A stretch of DNA of 39,960 bases from Flavobacteriaceae bacterium. GTDB taxonomy: Bacteria; Bacteroidota; Bacteroidia; Flavobacteriales; Flavobacteriaceae. Positions 24,099-32,160 of this stretch are shown piece after piece; position 1 is the stretch's first letter, and the number at the start of each line of letters is the position of its first letter. The notes beneath the pieces were generated by a model, which was given only the letters and a program-made list of their open reading frames with translations, was not told the DNA's origin and made no database searches. The DNA lies in assembly GCA_018608485.1 (NCBI GenBank), contig JABAZK010000163.1, forward strand, positions 1 to 39,960. Reading direction: 5' to 3'. Made by a program: the position numbers and the translations under genes.

Positions 24099-24716
24099 AT
24101 GGATTTTTCATCAAAACTTTTAGAAAATGCAGTAAATGAAGTATCCCGTTTGCCTGGTATAGGAAAACGAACTGCCTTACGTTTGGTATTGCATTTATTA
24201 AAGCAACCTTCTGAAAACACAAAATACTTAACAGAGTCTCTTCAATTATTAAGAACAGAGGTTAAGTCATGTGAAAAGTGTTATAATATTTCCGATACTG
24301 TCTTGTGTGAAATTTGTAGTAATCCAAAACGAAATCCAGAAATAGTTTGTGTTGTTGAAGATATTAGAGATGTTATGGCTATAGAAAACACATCTCAATT
24401 TAGGGGTTTGTATCATGTTTTAGGTGGTAAAATTTCACCAATTGAAGGAATCGGTCCACAAAATTTAGAGATAGATAGCCTAGTTGCCAAGGTTAAAAAT
24501 AAAGAAGTTAAAGAGTTAATTTTTGCGTTAAGTTCTACTATGGAAGGAGATACTACCAATTTTTATATTTTTAAGCAAATTGAAGATTATGACGTGCTTA
24601 CTTCTACGATAGCTCGAGGGATTTCAGTTGGAGATGAGTTAGAATATGCAGATGAGGTTACTTTGGGGAGGAGTATTGTGAATAGGATTCCTTTTGAACA
24701 AAGTATAAAAAACTAA
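24099..24716 (+). CDS. recR: Recombination protein RecR
   Basis: A 205-residue protein of RecFOR recombinational repair, which helps load RecA on gapped DNA. Order of domains: helix-hairpin-helix [13 protein letters not shown] (17-29); a C4 zinc finger with Cys58, Cys61, Cys70 and Cys73; a Toprim domain starting [14 protein letters not shown] and containing [12 protein letters not shown]; and the C-terminal [21 protein letters not shown]alker-B-like end. All are complete and of typical length. It is divergent from the symporter and ends ten bases from the convergent MFS gene. Confidence 0.97.
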   Translation: MDFSSKLLENAVNEVSRLPGIGKRTALRLVLHLLKQPSENTKYLTESLQLLRTEVKSCEKCYNISDTVLCEICSNPKRNPEIVCVVEDIRDVMAIENTSQFRGLYHVLGGKISPIEGIGPQNLEIDSLVAKVKNKEVKELIFALSSTMEGDTTNFYIFKQIEDYDVLTSTIARGISVGDELEYADEVTLGRSIVNRIPFEQSIKN

Positions 24717-24726
24717 GTTTTTTTAT

Positions 24727-25956
24727 CTATCTCTTGGCGCTCAAAGAATCTTTCCTAAAAGAGTAATAAGCCATAAAGGCACTTATAGTCATTAAAATTG
24801 AAGCTAATAAAAAAGGAGCTCCAGCAAATTCAAAAGGCGTTTGTTCTTTGGTGAAATAGTAGAAAATACCCGTCATTAGCGGTGGCCCTACTATTGCAGA
24901 TGCACTCATTAAACTTGTTAAAGTTCCTTGTATTTTACCTTGTTCTGTCTCAGGAACTTGAATAGATATTACCGCTTGTAAAGCAGGTCCTGCTATACCT
25001 CCCAAACAATACGGAATTAGGAAGATAAACATCATCCAGCTTTGATTAGCGAAAGTAAATAATAACATCCCTAAGCTGTAAAGAAAAAATCCTGCATAAA
25101 TACTTTTTTCATTTCCTAACCAGGGATTCACCCATCTAATTAGAACTCCTTGAACCAATGCAACAAATAAACCAATTACTCCAAGAGAAATTCCAACCAT
25201 TTTCTCATCCCAATTAAATTTATACATCGTAAAGAAACTCCAATTACTTTGAATAGCGTGGGATGCAACGTACAAGAGAAACATAGACGAAGCCAACCCA
25301 ATTAATTTAGGATATTTTTTAAGGTGTAAAAAACTTCCTATAGGATTAGCTTTTTTAAGGTTTAATACACTCCTTTTTTCTTTTGGTAAAGATTCTGGTA
25401 AGATAAAATACCCGTATAGGAAATTTAAAAAACATAAAGCTGCTGCGGCATAAAAAGGAACTCTAGCACCATATTGTCCTAGAAGCCCTCCTATAACGGG
25501 TCCAATGATAAAGCCTAATCCAAAGGCAGCTCCAATCATTCCAAAGTTTTTTGCTCTATTTTCTATTGTGCTGATATCTGCAATATATGCCGAAGCTGTA
25601 GTTATACTTGCGCCAGTAATTCCAGCAATAATTCGTCCAATAAACAACCATGTAATTGAGGGAGCTAATGCTAATAAGATGTAATCTAGCGTAAAGCCTA
25701 GTAAAGAAATTAAAATAATGGGCCGTCTTCCGAATTGATCACTCAAATTACCAATTAATGGAGCAAAAATAAATTGGGTGATTGCATAGGCAAATGTGAT
25801 CCAACCACCTACTTTTGCAGCCTCACTTATATCTCCTTGTATCAGTTCTTCGATCAGACCTGGGATTACAGGAATGATGATTCCCCAACCAATGACATCA
25901 ATCAGCATGGTGATAAAAATAAATCCTAGTGCAGCTTGATTTTTGTTTTTTTTCAT
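24727..25956 (-). CDS. MFS transporter, TetA/TCR-like drug:H+ antiporter family
   Basis: A 409-residue, 12-helix major facilitator. The start [19 protein letters not shown] corresponds to the TetA-type 'D.lG.giiiPvlP' helix 1. Motif A between helices 2 and 3 is [12 protein letters not shown], and motif C-like [13 protein letters not shown] is in helix 5, the antiporter signature. Chromosomal relatives are common in Bacteroidota and are not by themselves evidence of tetracycline resistance. It follows hemJ by 34 bases in the same direction, so it may be read from the same transcript. A role in porphyrin or metabolite export would be speculation based on position. Confidence 0.9.
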   Translation of the reverse strand: MKKNKNQAALGFIFITMLIDVIGWGIIIPVIPGLIEELIQGDISEAAKVGGWITFAYAITQFIFAPLIGNLSDQFGRRPIILISLLGFTLDYILLALAPSITWLFIGRIIAGITGASITTASAYIADISTIENRAKNFGMIGAAFGLGFIIGPVIGGLLGQYGARVPFYAAAALCFLNFLYGYFILPESLPKEKRSVLNLKKANPIGSFLHLKKYPKLIGLASSMFLLYVASHAIQSNWSFFTMYKFNWDEKMVGISLGVIGLFVALVQGVLIRWVNPWLGNEKSIYAGFFLYSLGMLLFTFANQSWMMFIFLIPYCLGGIAGPALQAVISIQVPETEQGKIQGTLTSLMSASAIVGPPLMTGIFYYFTKEQTPFEFAGAPFLLASILMTISAFMAYYSFRKDSLSAKR

Positions 25957-25990
25957 TAAGGGTTTTTAATAATTAAAATTTTTCAAAAAT

Positions 25991-26587
25991 TTAATTATTT
26001 GAGTTGGATTGATTGGCGTCTTCTGAAATTTCATGCTTATCATTTTCCCAACCATTTTTTAATTTAATTTTTTTGTAAAGGCGAATTGATAACATAAGTA
26101 AAATACCTAATAAAATAATACCAATTACACCCCATATCCATGAAATAGCACTTTTTAAAACCACTAAAAATACAATTGCAAATAATAAAATTGTAGCAAC
26201 TTCATTCCATATTCTCAATTTAAAAGATGTGTACTTCACACTATTCATTTGCTGTTGTTTAAATATTTTTTGACAACCAGCATGGTAAAAATATAAAGCA
26301 AGTACAAAAGATAATTTTACATGCATCCATGGCATGGTTAAATAAGATGGCACAAGATATAGCATCCAAAAAGCAAAAAAACTAGCTAAGACTGCAGATG
26401 GCCAAGTAATAATATACCAAAGGCGCTTACTCATTAGTTTGTACTGAGTCTGTAAGATAGATTTAGCTGGTTCTTTTTTGTTTTCTGCTTCAGCAAAATA
26501 AATAAATAACCGAACGATATAAAATAAGCCAGCAAACCAAGTGATAACAAAAATGATATGTAATGCTTTTATGTATGAAATATCCAT
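25991..26587 (-). CDS. hemJ: Protoporphyrinogen IX oxidase, HemJ type
   Basis: About 198 residues from the ATG at 26,587; a longer frame to 26,653 overlaps the hemH end and is rejected. With this start, the conserved haem-ligand or catalytic His is residue 10 in YIKALHIIFVITW, as in characterised HemJ proteins, and the conserved Lys is in MPWMHVKLSFVLA (Lys91). Four hydrophobic helices make it an inner-membrane protein. HemJ oxidises protoporphyrinogen IX to protoporphyrin IX and replaces HemG/HemY. It directly follows hemH, the enzyme for the next step. The C-terminal tail is charged (KHEISEDANQSNSNN). Confidence 0.9.
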   Translation of the reverse strand: MDISYIKALHIIFVITWFAGLFYIVRLFIYFAEAENKKEPAKSILQTQYKLMSKRLWYIITWPSAVLASFFAFWMLYLVPSYLTMPWMHVKLSFVLALYFYHAGCQKIFKQQQMNSVKYTSFKLRIWNEVATILLFAIVFLVVLKSAISWIWGVIGIILLGILLMLSIRLYKKIKLKNGWENDKHEISEDANQSNSNN

Positions 26588-26622
26588 TCTGAAATATTTT
26601 GAGATTATTTTTTTTCTAATTA

Positions 26623-27642
26623 CTAGTTGGTTTTCTGCCAATTTTGAATCCAACTTGCCATGACTTCAACCCAATCATCATTGTCATTCATACAAGGAAT
26701 ATGTTTGAAGTCAGTTCCTCCAGCTTTTAAAAAATCTTCTTTTCCTTCCATGGCAATTTCTTCAAGTGTTTCAAGACAATCAGATACAAAAGCAGGTGTA
26801 ACTACGGCAACTTTCTTTTTACCTTCCTCTGGAAATTTTTCTAACTCAAAATCTGTGTAGGGTTTTAACCATGGATCTTTCAGTAATCTAGATTGAAAAG
26901 AATTACTAAAGGTTCCATCCTTTAGTTCTAAATTTTCAACAATTCCTTTTGTAGTTTCAAAACATTGGTGCCTGTAACAAGTATGGTGAGCTACAGAATT
27001 ACGTTCGCAACAACTACCATCTAATTTGCAATGATTTTTAGTGGGGTCTGATTTTTTGATGTGTCTCTCTGGTATTCCATGGTAAGAAAATAATACATGG
27101 TCATAATCAAAACCGTTTAAATGATTTTTAATATTATCACTCATTGCTTTTATGTATTCCGGTTTGTTATAAAAAGCAGGAAGTATATCCATAATTACGT
27201 TAGGGTAATGGGTCGCTACAATTTGTTCTGCTTTTACTGTAACGGTCTCATATGAAGACATTGCATAATGAGGATATAATGGAACAAGTAAAATCTCATC
27301 AACCCCTTGATCAGTTAACTCCTTAAAACCTTTCTCCATACTCATCGATCCATATCTCATTGCTAGAGAAACGGGAATTTCTGCTTTTGAAGTTACTTTA
27401 TTAGAAAATCGTTCAGAAATAACAACTAAAGGAGAACCTTCTTCCCACCATATTTTTTTGTAAGCAGCACCCGATTTTTTTGGTCTTACCTGTAAAATAA
27501 TTCCTTTAATGAGAAGGAAACGTTTCCAGTAAGCAATATCAATTACTCTCTCATCCATTAAAAATTCACCCAAATAACGCTTAACATCTTTTGTTTTTGT
27601 AGTGTCAGGTGAACCTAAGTTAACTAGTAAGACTCCTTTCAT
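26623..27642 (-). CDS. hemH: Ferrochelatase
   Basis: A 339-residue enzyme that inserts Fe2+ into protoporphyrin IX. The N-terminal GVLLVNLGSPDTT is the family start; the active-site His is in FSYHGIPERHIKKSD, and the conserved Glu is in FVSDCLETLEEIAMEG. A cysteine-rich insert follows the His motif (about residues 200-225: HCKLDGSCCERN, CYRHQCFET), with five Cys that could bind a metal or [2Fe-2S] cluster, as in some bacterial ferrochelatases; this is inference. There is no C-terminal membrane helix. It is followed by hemJ, completing the last two steps of haem synthesis side by side. Confidence 0.96.
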   Translation of the reverse strand: MKGVLLVNLGSPDTTKTKDVKRYLGEFLMDERVIDIAYWKRFLLIKGIILQVRPKKSGAAYKKIWWEEGSPLVVISERFSNKVTSKAEIPVSLAMRYGSMSMEKGFKELTDQGVDEILLVPLYPHYAMSSYETVTVKAEQIVATHYPNVIMDILPAFYNKPEYIKAMSDNIKNHLNGFDYDHVLFSYHGIPERHIKKSDPTKNHCKLDGSCCERNSVAHHTCYRHQCFETTKGIVENLELKDGTFSNSFQSRLLKDPWLKPYTDFELEKFPEEGKKKVAVVTPAFVSDCLETLEEIAMEGKEDFLKAGGTDFKHIPCMNDNDDWVEVMASWIQNWQKTN

Positions 27643-27677
27643 TTTTTAAAATTTATTTCAGTGACTTTTGTAAATAT

Positions 27678-28184
27678 TTAATTCTTTTTTAATTGATTGG
27701 TTGCCTCGTAAAGAGCTATGCTTAAGCTGTGAATTACATTCATGGAAGAATTCCTGCCAAACATTGGAATGCATATGCTGTGATCTAAATACTCAATATT
27801 TTTAATACCGTTTCGTTCACTTCCCAAAAGTAAAACGATTTTTTTAAGATTTCTAAAATTAAAATCTTGGATATCTATACTCTTATCGGTAATTTCTATA
27901 CCAATAATTGTATTTCCTTCTTCTTTTAATTTACGAATAGTATCATTAAAATTAGTATAAATAGTATGCTCAATTTGATTTATGGTATTTCTAGCAGTTC
28001 GTTTTACAGTATTATTTTCTGTAGATGGTGAACTTTGGTGAAGATAAATTTTTGACACCCCAAAACTTTCAGCAATCCTAAAACACATTCCAATATTACC
28101 AGGAGTCCTAATAGCATCACAAACAATAGTAATTGGAAATTGTTGATGATTATTTTGAATGTCTTCGTGACTTAACTGTTTCAA
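27678..28184 (-). CDS. TrmH/SpoU-family RNA methyltransferase
   Basis: A 168-residue SPOUT methyltransferase. Motif 1 is IRTPGNIGMCFRIAESFGV (Asn and Arg for RNA/catalysis), motif 2 is VLLLGSERNGI, and motif 3 is IPMFGRNSSMNVIHSLSIAL; these form the SAM-binding knot. The short length without an N-terminal substrate-binding domain resembles TrmL/TrmH-core proteins, so tRNA 2'-O-methylation is likely, but the exact target cannot be told. It sits between the AraC regulator (45 bases) and hemH (35 bases) on the same strand, probably one transcript. Confidence 0.9.
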   Translation of the reverse strand: MKQLSHEDIQNNHQQFPITIVCDAIRTPGNIGMCFRIAESFGVSKIYLHQSSPSTENNTVKRTARNTINQIEHTIYTNFNDTIRKLKEEGNTIIGIEITDKSIDIQDFNFRNLKKIVLLLGSERNGIKNIEYLDHSICIPMFGRNSSMNVIHSLSIALYEATNQLKKN

Positions 28185-28229
28185 ATGGATTCTTATTTTA
28201 ACTATTGGAAATTAAATATAATTTAAAGA

Positions 28230-29114
28230 CTATTTATTAAGAGACATTATGTATTTCTTGGGAGTTGTGCCAAACTTTTTTTTGAACGCGGCTATAAAAT
28301 GACTAGATGTACTATAGCCAACCCTTAATCCTACTTCATTAACATTGTGTTGGTTGCTTTCTAATAATCTTCTAGCGTGTTCCATTTTATAATCAAACAA
28401 AAAACTAAAAACTGTATCTCCATATATTTGTTTAAATCCTTCTTTTAATTTTTTTATGTTCAATCCTATCTCGTTTGCAAGTTCCTGAAGAGAAGGTGGT
28501 TCAGACATATTAGAAATAATAATATCCTTTGCTTTTCTAATTTTAATTACATTTTGTTCATCTACTAAAAAAGGACAATATTCTCCTAAATTAGATTCGT
28601 CTTGTTGAAAATGAAGACTTAATAATTCATAAATTTTTCCTTTGATATATAAATCTCTAATGGAGCTATTGATACTAGAATTAACTATTTGATTTAAAAC
28701 CAATAAAACCATTGGTTTTATTTCAACATCATCATAGTATTTCTTGTTACTATTTTCTTTACTTAAAAAAGGAATATAACTAGCCTCTTTTGAAAATAGA
28801 GAATGAAATTTTTCAATAGAAATTAAAAGAGAGATTAAAATAGTATTTGGGTAAATCTCTAAATTAATTGGTAGACTTCTTTGGGGGTTGTATAGAATGA
28901 TTGAGCGTTTGTCTAGAACATCAAAAGTGTAACTTCCATTATTAAATAAGAATTTTGAGTTTCCTTTAATGCAAAAGTGCATTTGAATGAAAGTACTGTC
29001 TATATTTCTTTCAAATGTGAGTGTTTCATCACTTTCATTTTGAAATTCTAGAATTCTAAATCCATTTTCTAAGTTGATTTCATCAAAAGAACTTCCAGCG
29101 ACATTTTTTAACAT
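28230..29114 (-). CDS. AraC-family regulator, PchR-like, upstream of haem genes
   Basis: A 294-residue regulator. The N-terminal 180 residues form a cupin-like sensor region with one cysteine near residue 180. The C-terminal double helix-turn-helix spans about 190-292: PSLQELANEIGLNIKKLKEGF, then the second HTH with VGLRVGYSTSSHFIAAFKKK and FGTTPKKYI. The KKLKEGFKQIYGDTVFSFLFDYKMEHARRLL region (222-251) resembles the LNxxKLKxGFxxxFGTTVFxYLxxxRMxxA pattern of the PchR/YbtA siderophore-responsive group. It is divergent from hemA and leads the trmH-like, hemH and hemJ genes, so control of haem synthesis by iron or a haem-related ligand is a reasonable inference, not proven. Confidence 0.88.
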   Translation of the reverse strand: MLKNVAGSSFDEINLENGFRILEFQNESDETLTFERNIDSTFIQMHFCIKGNSKFLFNNGSYTFDVLDKRSIILYNPQRSLPINLEIYPNTILISLLISIEKFHSLFSKEASYIPFLSKENSNKKYYDDVEIKPMVLLVLNQIVNSSINSSIRDLYIKGKIYELLSLHFQQDESNLGEYCPFLVDEQNVIKIRKAKDIIISNMSEPPSLQELANEIGLNIKKLKEGFKQIYGDTVFSFLFDYKMEHARRLLESNQHNVNEVGLRVGYSTSSHFIAAFKKKFGTTPKKYIMSLNK

Positions 29115-29160
29115 AAAATTTTTTTAAAAAAAAATACTCTTTATTTAGAATGATTCTATA

Positions 29161-29217
29161 CAATAGCATCTTTAACTATTGATTTTACTACAAAAATACA
29201 ATAAACCGAGTATTTTT
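29161..29217. promoter_or_regulatory. araC-hemA intergenic operators and araC promoter
   Basis: Two perfect inverted repeats: CAATAG-N9-CTATTG (29,161-29,181) and AAAAATAC-N10-GTATTTTT (29,192-29,217). On the minus strand the left arm of the second repeat overlaps TATTTTTG (29,198-29,191), a perfect -7 box for the regulator gene, with about 76 bases to its ATG. The geometry would suit autorepression. Function is inferred from position only. Confidence 0.5.
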
Positions 29218-29253
29218 AAAATAAAATGTAATCAAAAAACACAGAACGATATA

Positions 29254-29301
29254 AAAAGTACTTTTAGCGATACTTTTATCTCTTATTACTTTATACTTTT
29301 G
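29254..29301 (+). promoter_or_regulatory. hemA promoter with TACTTTT direct repeats
   Basis: TACTTTTG at 29,294-29,301 is a perfect -7 box 21 bases before the hemA ATG. Two further copies of TACTTTT start at 29,259 and 29,271, so the three lie 12 and 23 bases apart, close to one and two helical turns. The first copy is part of the 12-bp palindrome AAAAGTACTTTT (29,254-29,265). Direct repeats on one face of the helix are typical of AraC-family sites. Confidence 0.5.
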
Positions 29302-29322
29302 AGCATTCTTTTTAAGGTTTGA

Positions 29323-30564
29323 ATGAAAATAGATCGTCAAGAAAAAAAACTTTACAACATTGGAATCAGTTACAAAAAAGCTGATGCATCAACCCGAGGT
29401 AAATACAGTTTATCCAAAGACAATCAAGTAAGTCTTTTGAAAGAAGCAAAAGAGGTTGGTTTTGATGGATTATTTGTTCTCTCTACATGCAATAGAACAG
29501 AAATTACTGGTTTTGCTGATCATCCTTTTCAACTTATTCAGCTTTTGTGTAAGTATTCTGGAGGTGACATTGAAGAATTTGCTAACATCTCAAATATTTA
29601 TATCGGTAATGAAGCCGTAAATCAGTTATTTAGAATTGGAACTGGTTTAGAAAGTCAGATACTTGGTGATTATGAAATAGTTGGTCAATTAAAACTGGCT
29701 TTTAAATTAGCAAAACAACTCAAAACAACTAATACATACTTAGAAAGACTTATAAATTTAGTGCTTCAAGCTAGTAAAAAAGTAAAGAATACCACTCAGT
29801 TGAGTTCTGGAACAACTTCAGTATCATATGCGGCTGTTCAGTATATTATCCAGAATGTATCTAACTATAATTCCAAAAATATTCTAGTTTTTGGATTAGG
29901 TAAAATGGGGAAGCATACTTGTAAAAATTTAGCTGAATATACCTCAAATAGTTCAGTTTGCTTAATCAATAGAACACAAGAAAAGGCAATTTCTTTTGTG
30001 AAAGAACACCACTCAATAAGAAACTCAAATATTAATAATTTAACTGAAGAAATTTCTAATTCAGATATTTTAATAGTTTCTACTGGATCAGATAAGCCCA
30101 CCATTACAAAAAAGCATATTGAAAAAAATAAAAAAATATTAATTCTAGATTTATCTATGCCTGAAAATGTAGATAGATCAGTTAATGAATTAGATAATGT
30201 ATCATTGATAAATGTAGATGAATTATCAAAAATTACAATAGAAACATTGTCTAAAAGGCAAAATGAAATTCCCAAAGCTGAACAAATTATTAAGGTCTAC
30301 AAAGAAGAATTTAATGATTGGTTAAACAACAGAAAGTTAGTTCCAGCTATTAATGCATTAAAAGAATCCTTAGAAGCAATCCAAAAGGATGAAATTAATT
30401 TTCATAAAAAGAAAATTAAGAACTTTGATGAAACTCAAGCAGAACTTCTAACCAATAGGTTTATACAAAAAATTACAACTCAGTTTGTAAAGCATCTAAA
30501 AGAAGAAAAGACATCAGTTACTGATAGTATTCAAGTGATGTCTAAAGTTTTTGGAAAATCTTAA
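29323..30564 (+). CDS. hemA: Glutamyl-tRNA reductase
   Basis: A 413-residue enzyme, the first committed step of the C5 route: glutamyl-tRNA to glutamate-1-semialdehyde with NADPH. The catalytic nucleophile is Cys56 in LSTCNRTEITGF. The GLESQILGDYEIVGQLK block and the NADPH-binding VFGLGKMGKHTC Rossmann motif follow. The C-terminal part (about 320-413) is the dimerisation helix region. The protein is the usual flavobacterial length. It is the first gene of the plus-strand haem operon, with its own repeat-rich promoter, so it is the likely control point; hemCD starts nine bases after its stop. Confidence 0.97.
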   Translation: MKIDRQEKKLYNIGISYKKADASTRGKYSLSKDNQVSLLKEAKEVGFDGLFVLSTCNRTEITGFADHPFQLIQLLCKYSGGDIEEFANISNIYIGNEAVNQLFRIGTGLESQILGDYEIVGQLKLAFKLAKQLKTTNTYLERLINLVLQASKKVKNTTQLSSGTTSVSYAAVQYIIQNVSNYNSKNILVFGLGKMGKHTCKNLAEYTSNSSVCLINRTQEKAISFVKEHHSIRNSNINNLTEEISNSDILIVSTGSDKPTITKKHIEKNKKILILDLSMPENVDRSVNELDNVSLINVDELSKITIETLSKRQNEIPKAEQIIKVYKEEFNDWLNNRKLVPAINALKESLEAIQKDEINFHKKKIKNFDETQAELLTNRFIQKITTQFVKHLKEEKTSVTDSIQVMSKVFGKS

Positions 30565-30573
30565 CCATACTCT

Positions 30574-32160
30574 ATGCATAAAGTTATAAGAATAGGTACC
30601 CGTGATAGTGAATTAGCATTGTGGCAAGCCAACAGGGTTCAACGAATGTTGAATGAATTAGAGTATAAAACCCAAATAGTCCCAATAAAATCTACTGGAG
30701 ATATAATTCTAAATAAACCAATTTACGAATTAGGTATTACCGGCGTTTTTACAAGAAATTTAGATATTGCATTATTAAATAATGAAATAGATATTGCTGT
30801 TCATTCAATGAAAGATGTTCCAACTATATTGCCTGAAGGAATCATTCAAGTTGCAGTTTTAAAAAGAGCTAACAATAGCGATATAATAGTATTAAAGGAT
30901 ACGGAAGAATTTTTTGGATTAAAGGAGGCTACTATAGCTACAGGTAGTCTAAGAAGAAAAGCAATGTGGTTAAATAGATTTCCAACACACACAGTTGTTG
31001 ATTTACGTGGTAATGTGAATACTCGTTTAAACAAGTTAAAAGATAATGATTGGAATGGAGCCATTTTTGCAGCAGCTGGTCTTGAAAGAATAGGGAAGAG
31101 GCCCGGTGGAGCTGTAAACTTGTCTTGGATGATTTCAGCACCAGCTCAAGGTGCTATCATGATAACATCATTAAACGAAGATGACTATATCAAAGATGCA
31201 TGTGAGCAATTAAATCATTATGAAACTGAAGTTTGTGTTTCTGTAGAGCGAGATTTTTTACATCGTCTTGAGGGTGGCTGTACTGCACCAATTGGAGCAT
31301 TTGCTTACATAGATGATAAAACAAAAGAGATTAACTTTAAGGGGGTTCTTTTGAGTAAAGATGGTAAGAAGAAAATAGAGGTAGCTAAAACAGTACCATT
31401 AGATAAGCATCGATATTTAGCTAAAGATTGTGCAGATTATATTATCAATAGGGGTGGTAAACAATTGATAATAAATGATATAAATGTAGAAGAGGAAGCT
31501 GGGATTAATGTTTTTTCTACAAAATCTCTTTCATTAAGTCAAACTAAATTATTTCATAATACTATTTCTTCTAGTAGTTCAGACTTTATAAAAATAAGAT
31601 CAAATAGAATTCCTTCCAAGGTAGTCAAAGAACCTATAGAGAATGTTGTTATTACTAGTAAAAATGGTGTAGAGGCTTTGCTAGATAATTTTTCTAAAGA
31701 TGAGTTAAATTTTAAAAATATTTTTTGCGTAGGTAGAAGGACTAAAAAGCTAATTGAACAAAAAATTGGATCGGTTAGTTACTCTGAAAACAATGCACAA
31801 AAATTAGCAGAGTACTTGTCAACAAAATTAAAAGGACAAGTGGTAACTTATTTTTGTAGTGATATACGCTTAGATACTTTACCAATTATTTTATCTGAAA
31901 ACGGAGTTACTCTAAACGAAGTTGAGGCATACAAAACTATGTACAGTCCAATTGATATTAAAGAAGGTGTAAAAGGGGTTTTATTTTACAGCCCTTCAAC
32001 AGTTGAAAGTTATCTTCAAAAAAATACTTCAGATAAAGTTGCTTTTTGTATTGGAGAATCAACTGCAAAAGAAGCTAGAAAACATTTTAATAACGTAGAA
32101 GTAGCAAAAGTTCCTACTGTGGAAAGTTTGATAGAATTAGTAAATCTTTATTATGTATAG
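30574..32160 (+). CDS. hemC: Fused hydroxymethylbilane synthase / uroporphyrinogen-III synthase
   Basis: A 528-residue fusion. Residues 1 to about 305 are HemC: substrate-binding Arg/Ser residues in RIGTRDSELALWQA, catalytic Asp81 in HSMKDVPT, and the dipyrromethane-cofactor Cys236 in RLEGGCTAPIGA. Residues about 312-528 are a HemD domain: VVITSKNGVEALL, IFCVGRRTKKLIEQK, VLFYSPSTVESYL and the C-terminal VAFCIGESTAKEA-KVPTVESLIELV pattern. HemC makes the linear tetrapyrrole hydroxymethylbilane, and HemD closes it with D-ring inversion, so the fusion could pass an unstable intermediate directly. No separate hemD exists in the cluster. It overlaps hemB by eight bases. Confidence 0.93.
   Translation: MHKVIRIGTRDSELALWQANRVQRMLNELEYKTQIVPIKSTGDIILNKPIYELGITGVFTRNLDIALLNNEIDIAVHSMKDVPTILPEGIIQVAVLKRANNSDIIVLKDTEEFFGLKEATIATGSLRRKAMWLNRFPTHTVVDLRGNVNTRLNKLKDNDWNGAIFAAAGLERIGKRPGGAVNLSWMISAPAQGAIMITSLNEDDYIKDACEQLNHYETEVCVSVERDFLHRLEGGCTAPIGAFAYIDDKTKEINFKGVLLSKDGKKKIEVAKTVPLDKHRYLAKDCADYIINRGGKQLIINDINVEEEAGINVFSTKSLSLSQTKLFHNTISSSSSDFIKIRSNRIPSKVVKEPIENVVITSKNGVEALLDNFSKDELNFKNIFCVGRRTKKLIEQKIGSVSYSENNAQKLAEYLSTKLKGQVVTYFCSDIRLDTLPIILSENGVTLNEVEAYKTMYSPIDIKEGVKGVLFYSPSTVESYLQKNTSDKVAFCIGESTAKEARKHFNNVEVAKVPTVESLIELVNLYYV

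Noticed and set aside
23941-24222. 93-codon minus frame between the symporter and recR
   Set aside because: Most of it lies antisense to recR, and its start is inside the recR zinc-finger upstream region; the symporter has its own good ATG at 23,984.
24707-24727. A-run/T-run at the recR-MFS junction
   Set aside because: The arms would leave a loop of about one base, so no stable hairpin can form.
24727-25956. Tetracycline resistance gene
   Set aside because: The MFS protein belongs to the broad TetA-like group, but chromosomal housekeeping relatives are common, there is no mobile context, and no resistance claim can be made from sequence.
29865-30275. 136-codon open frame antisense to hemA
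   Set aside because: hemA is unambiguous here with catalytic and NADPH motifs; the antisense frame has no recognisable motif and is explained by AT-rich codon structure.
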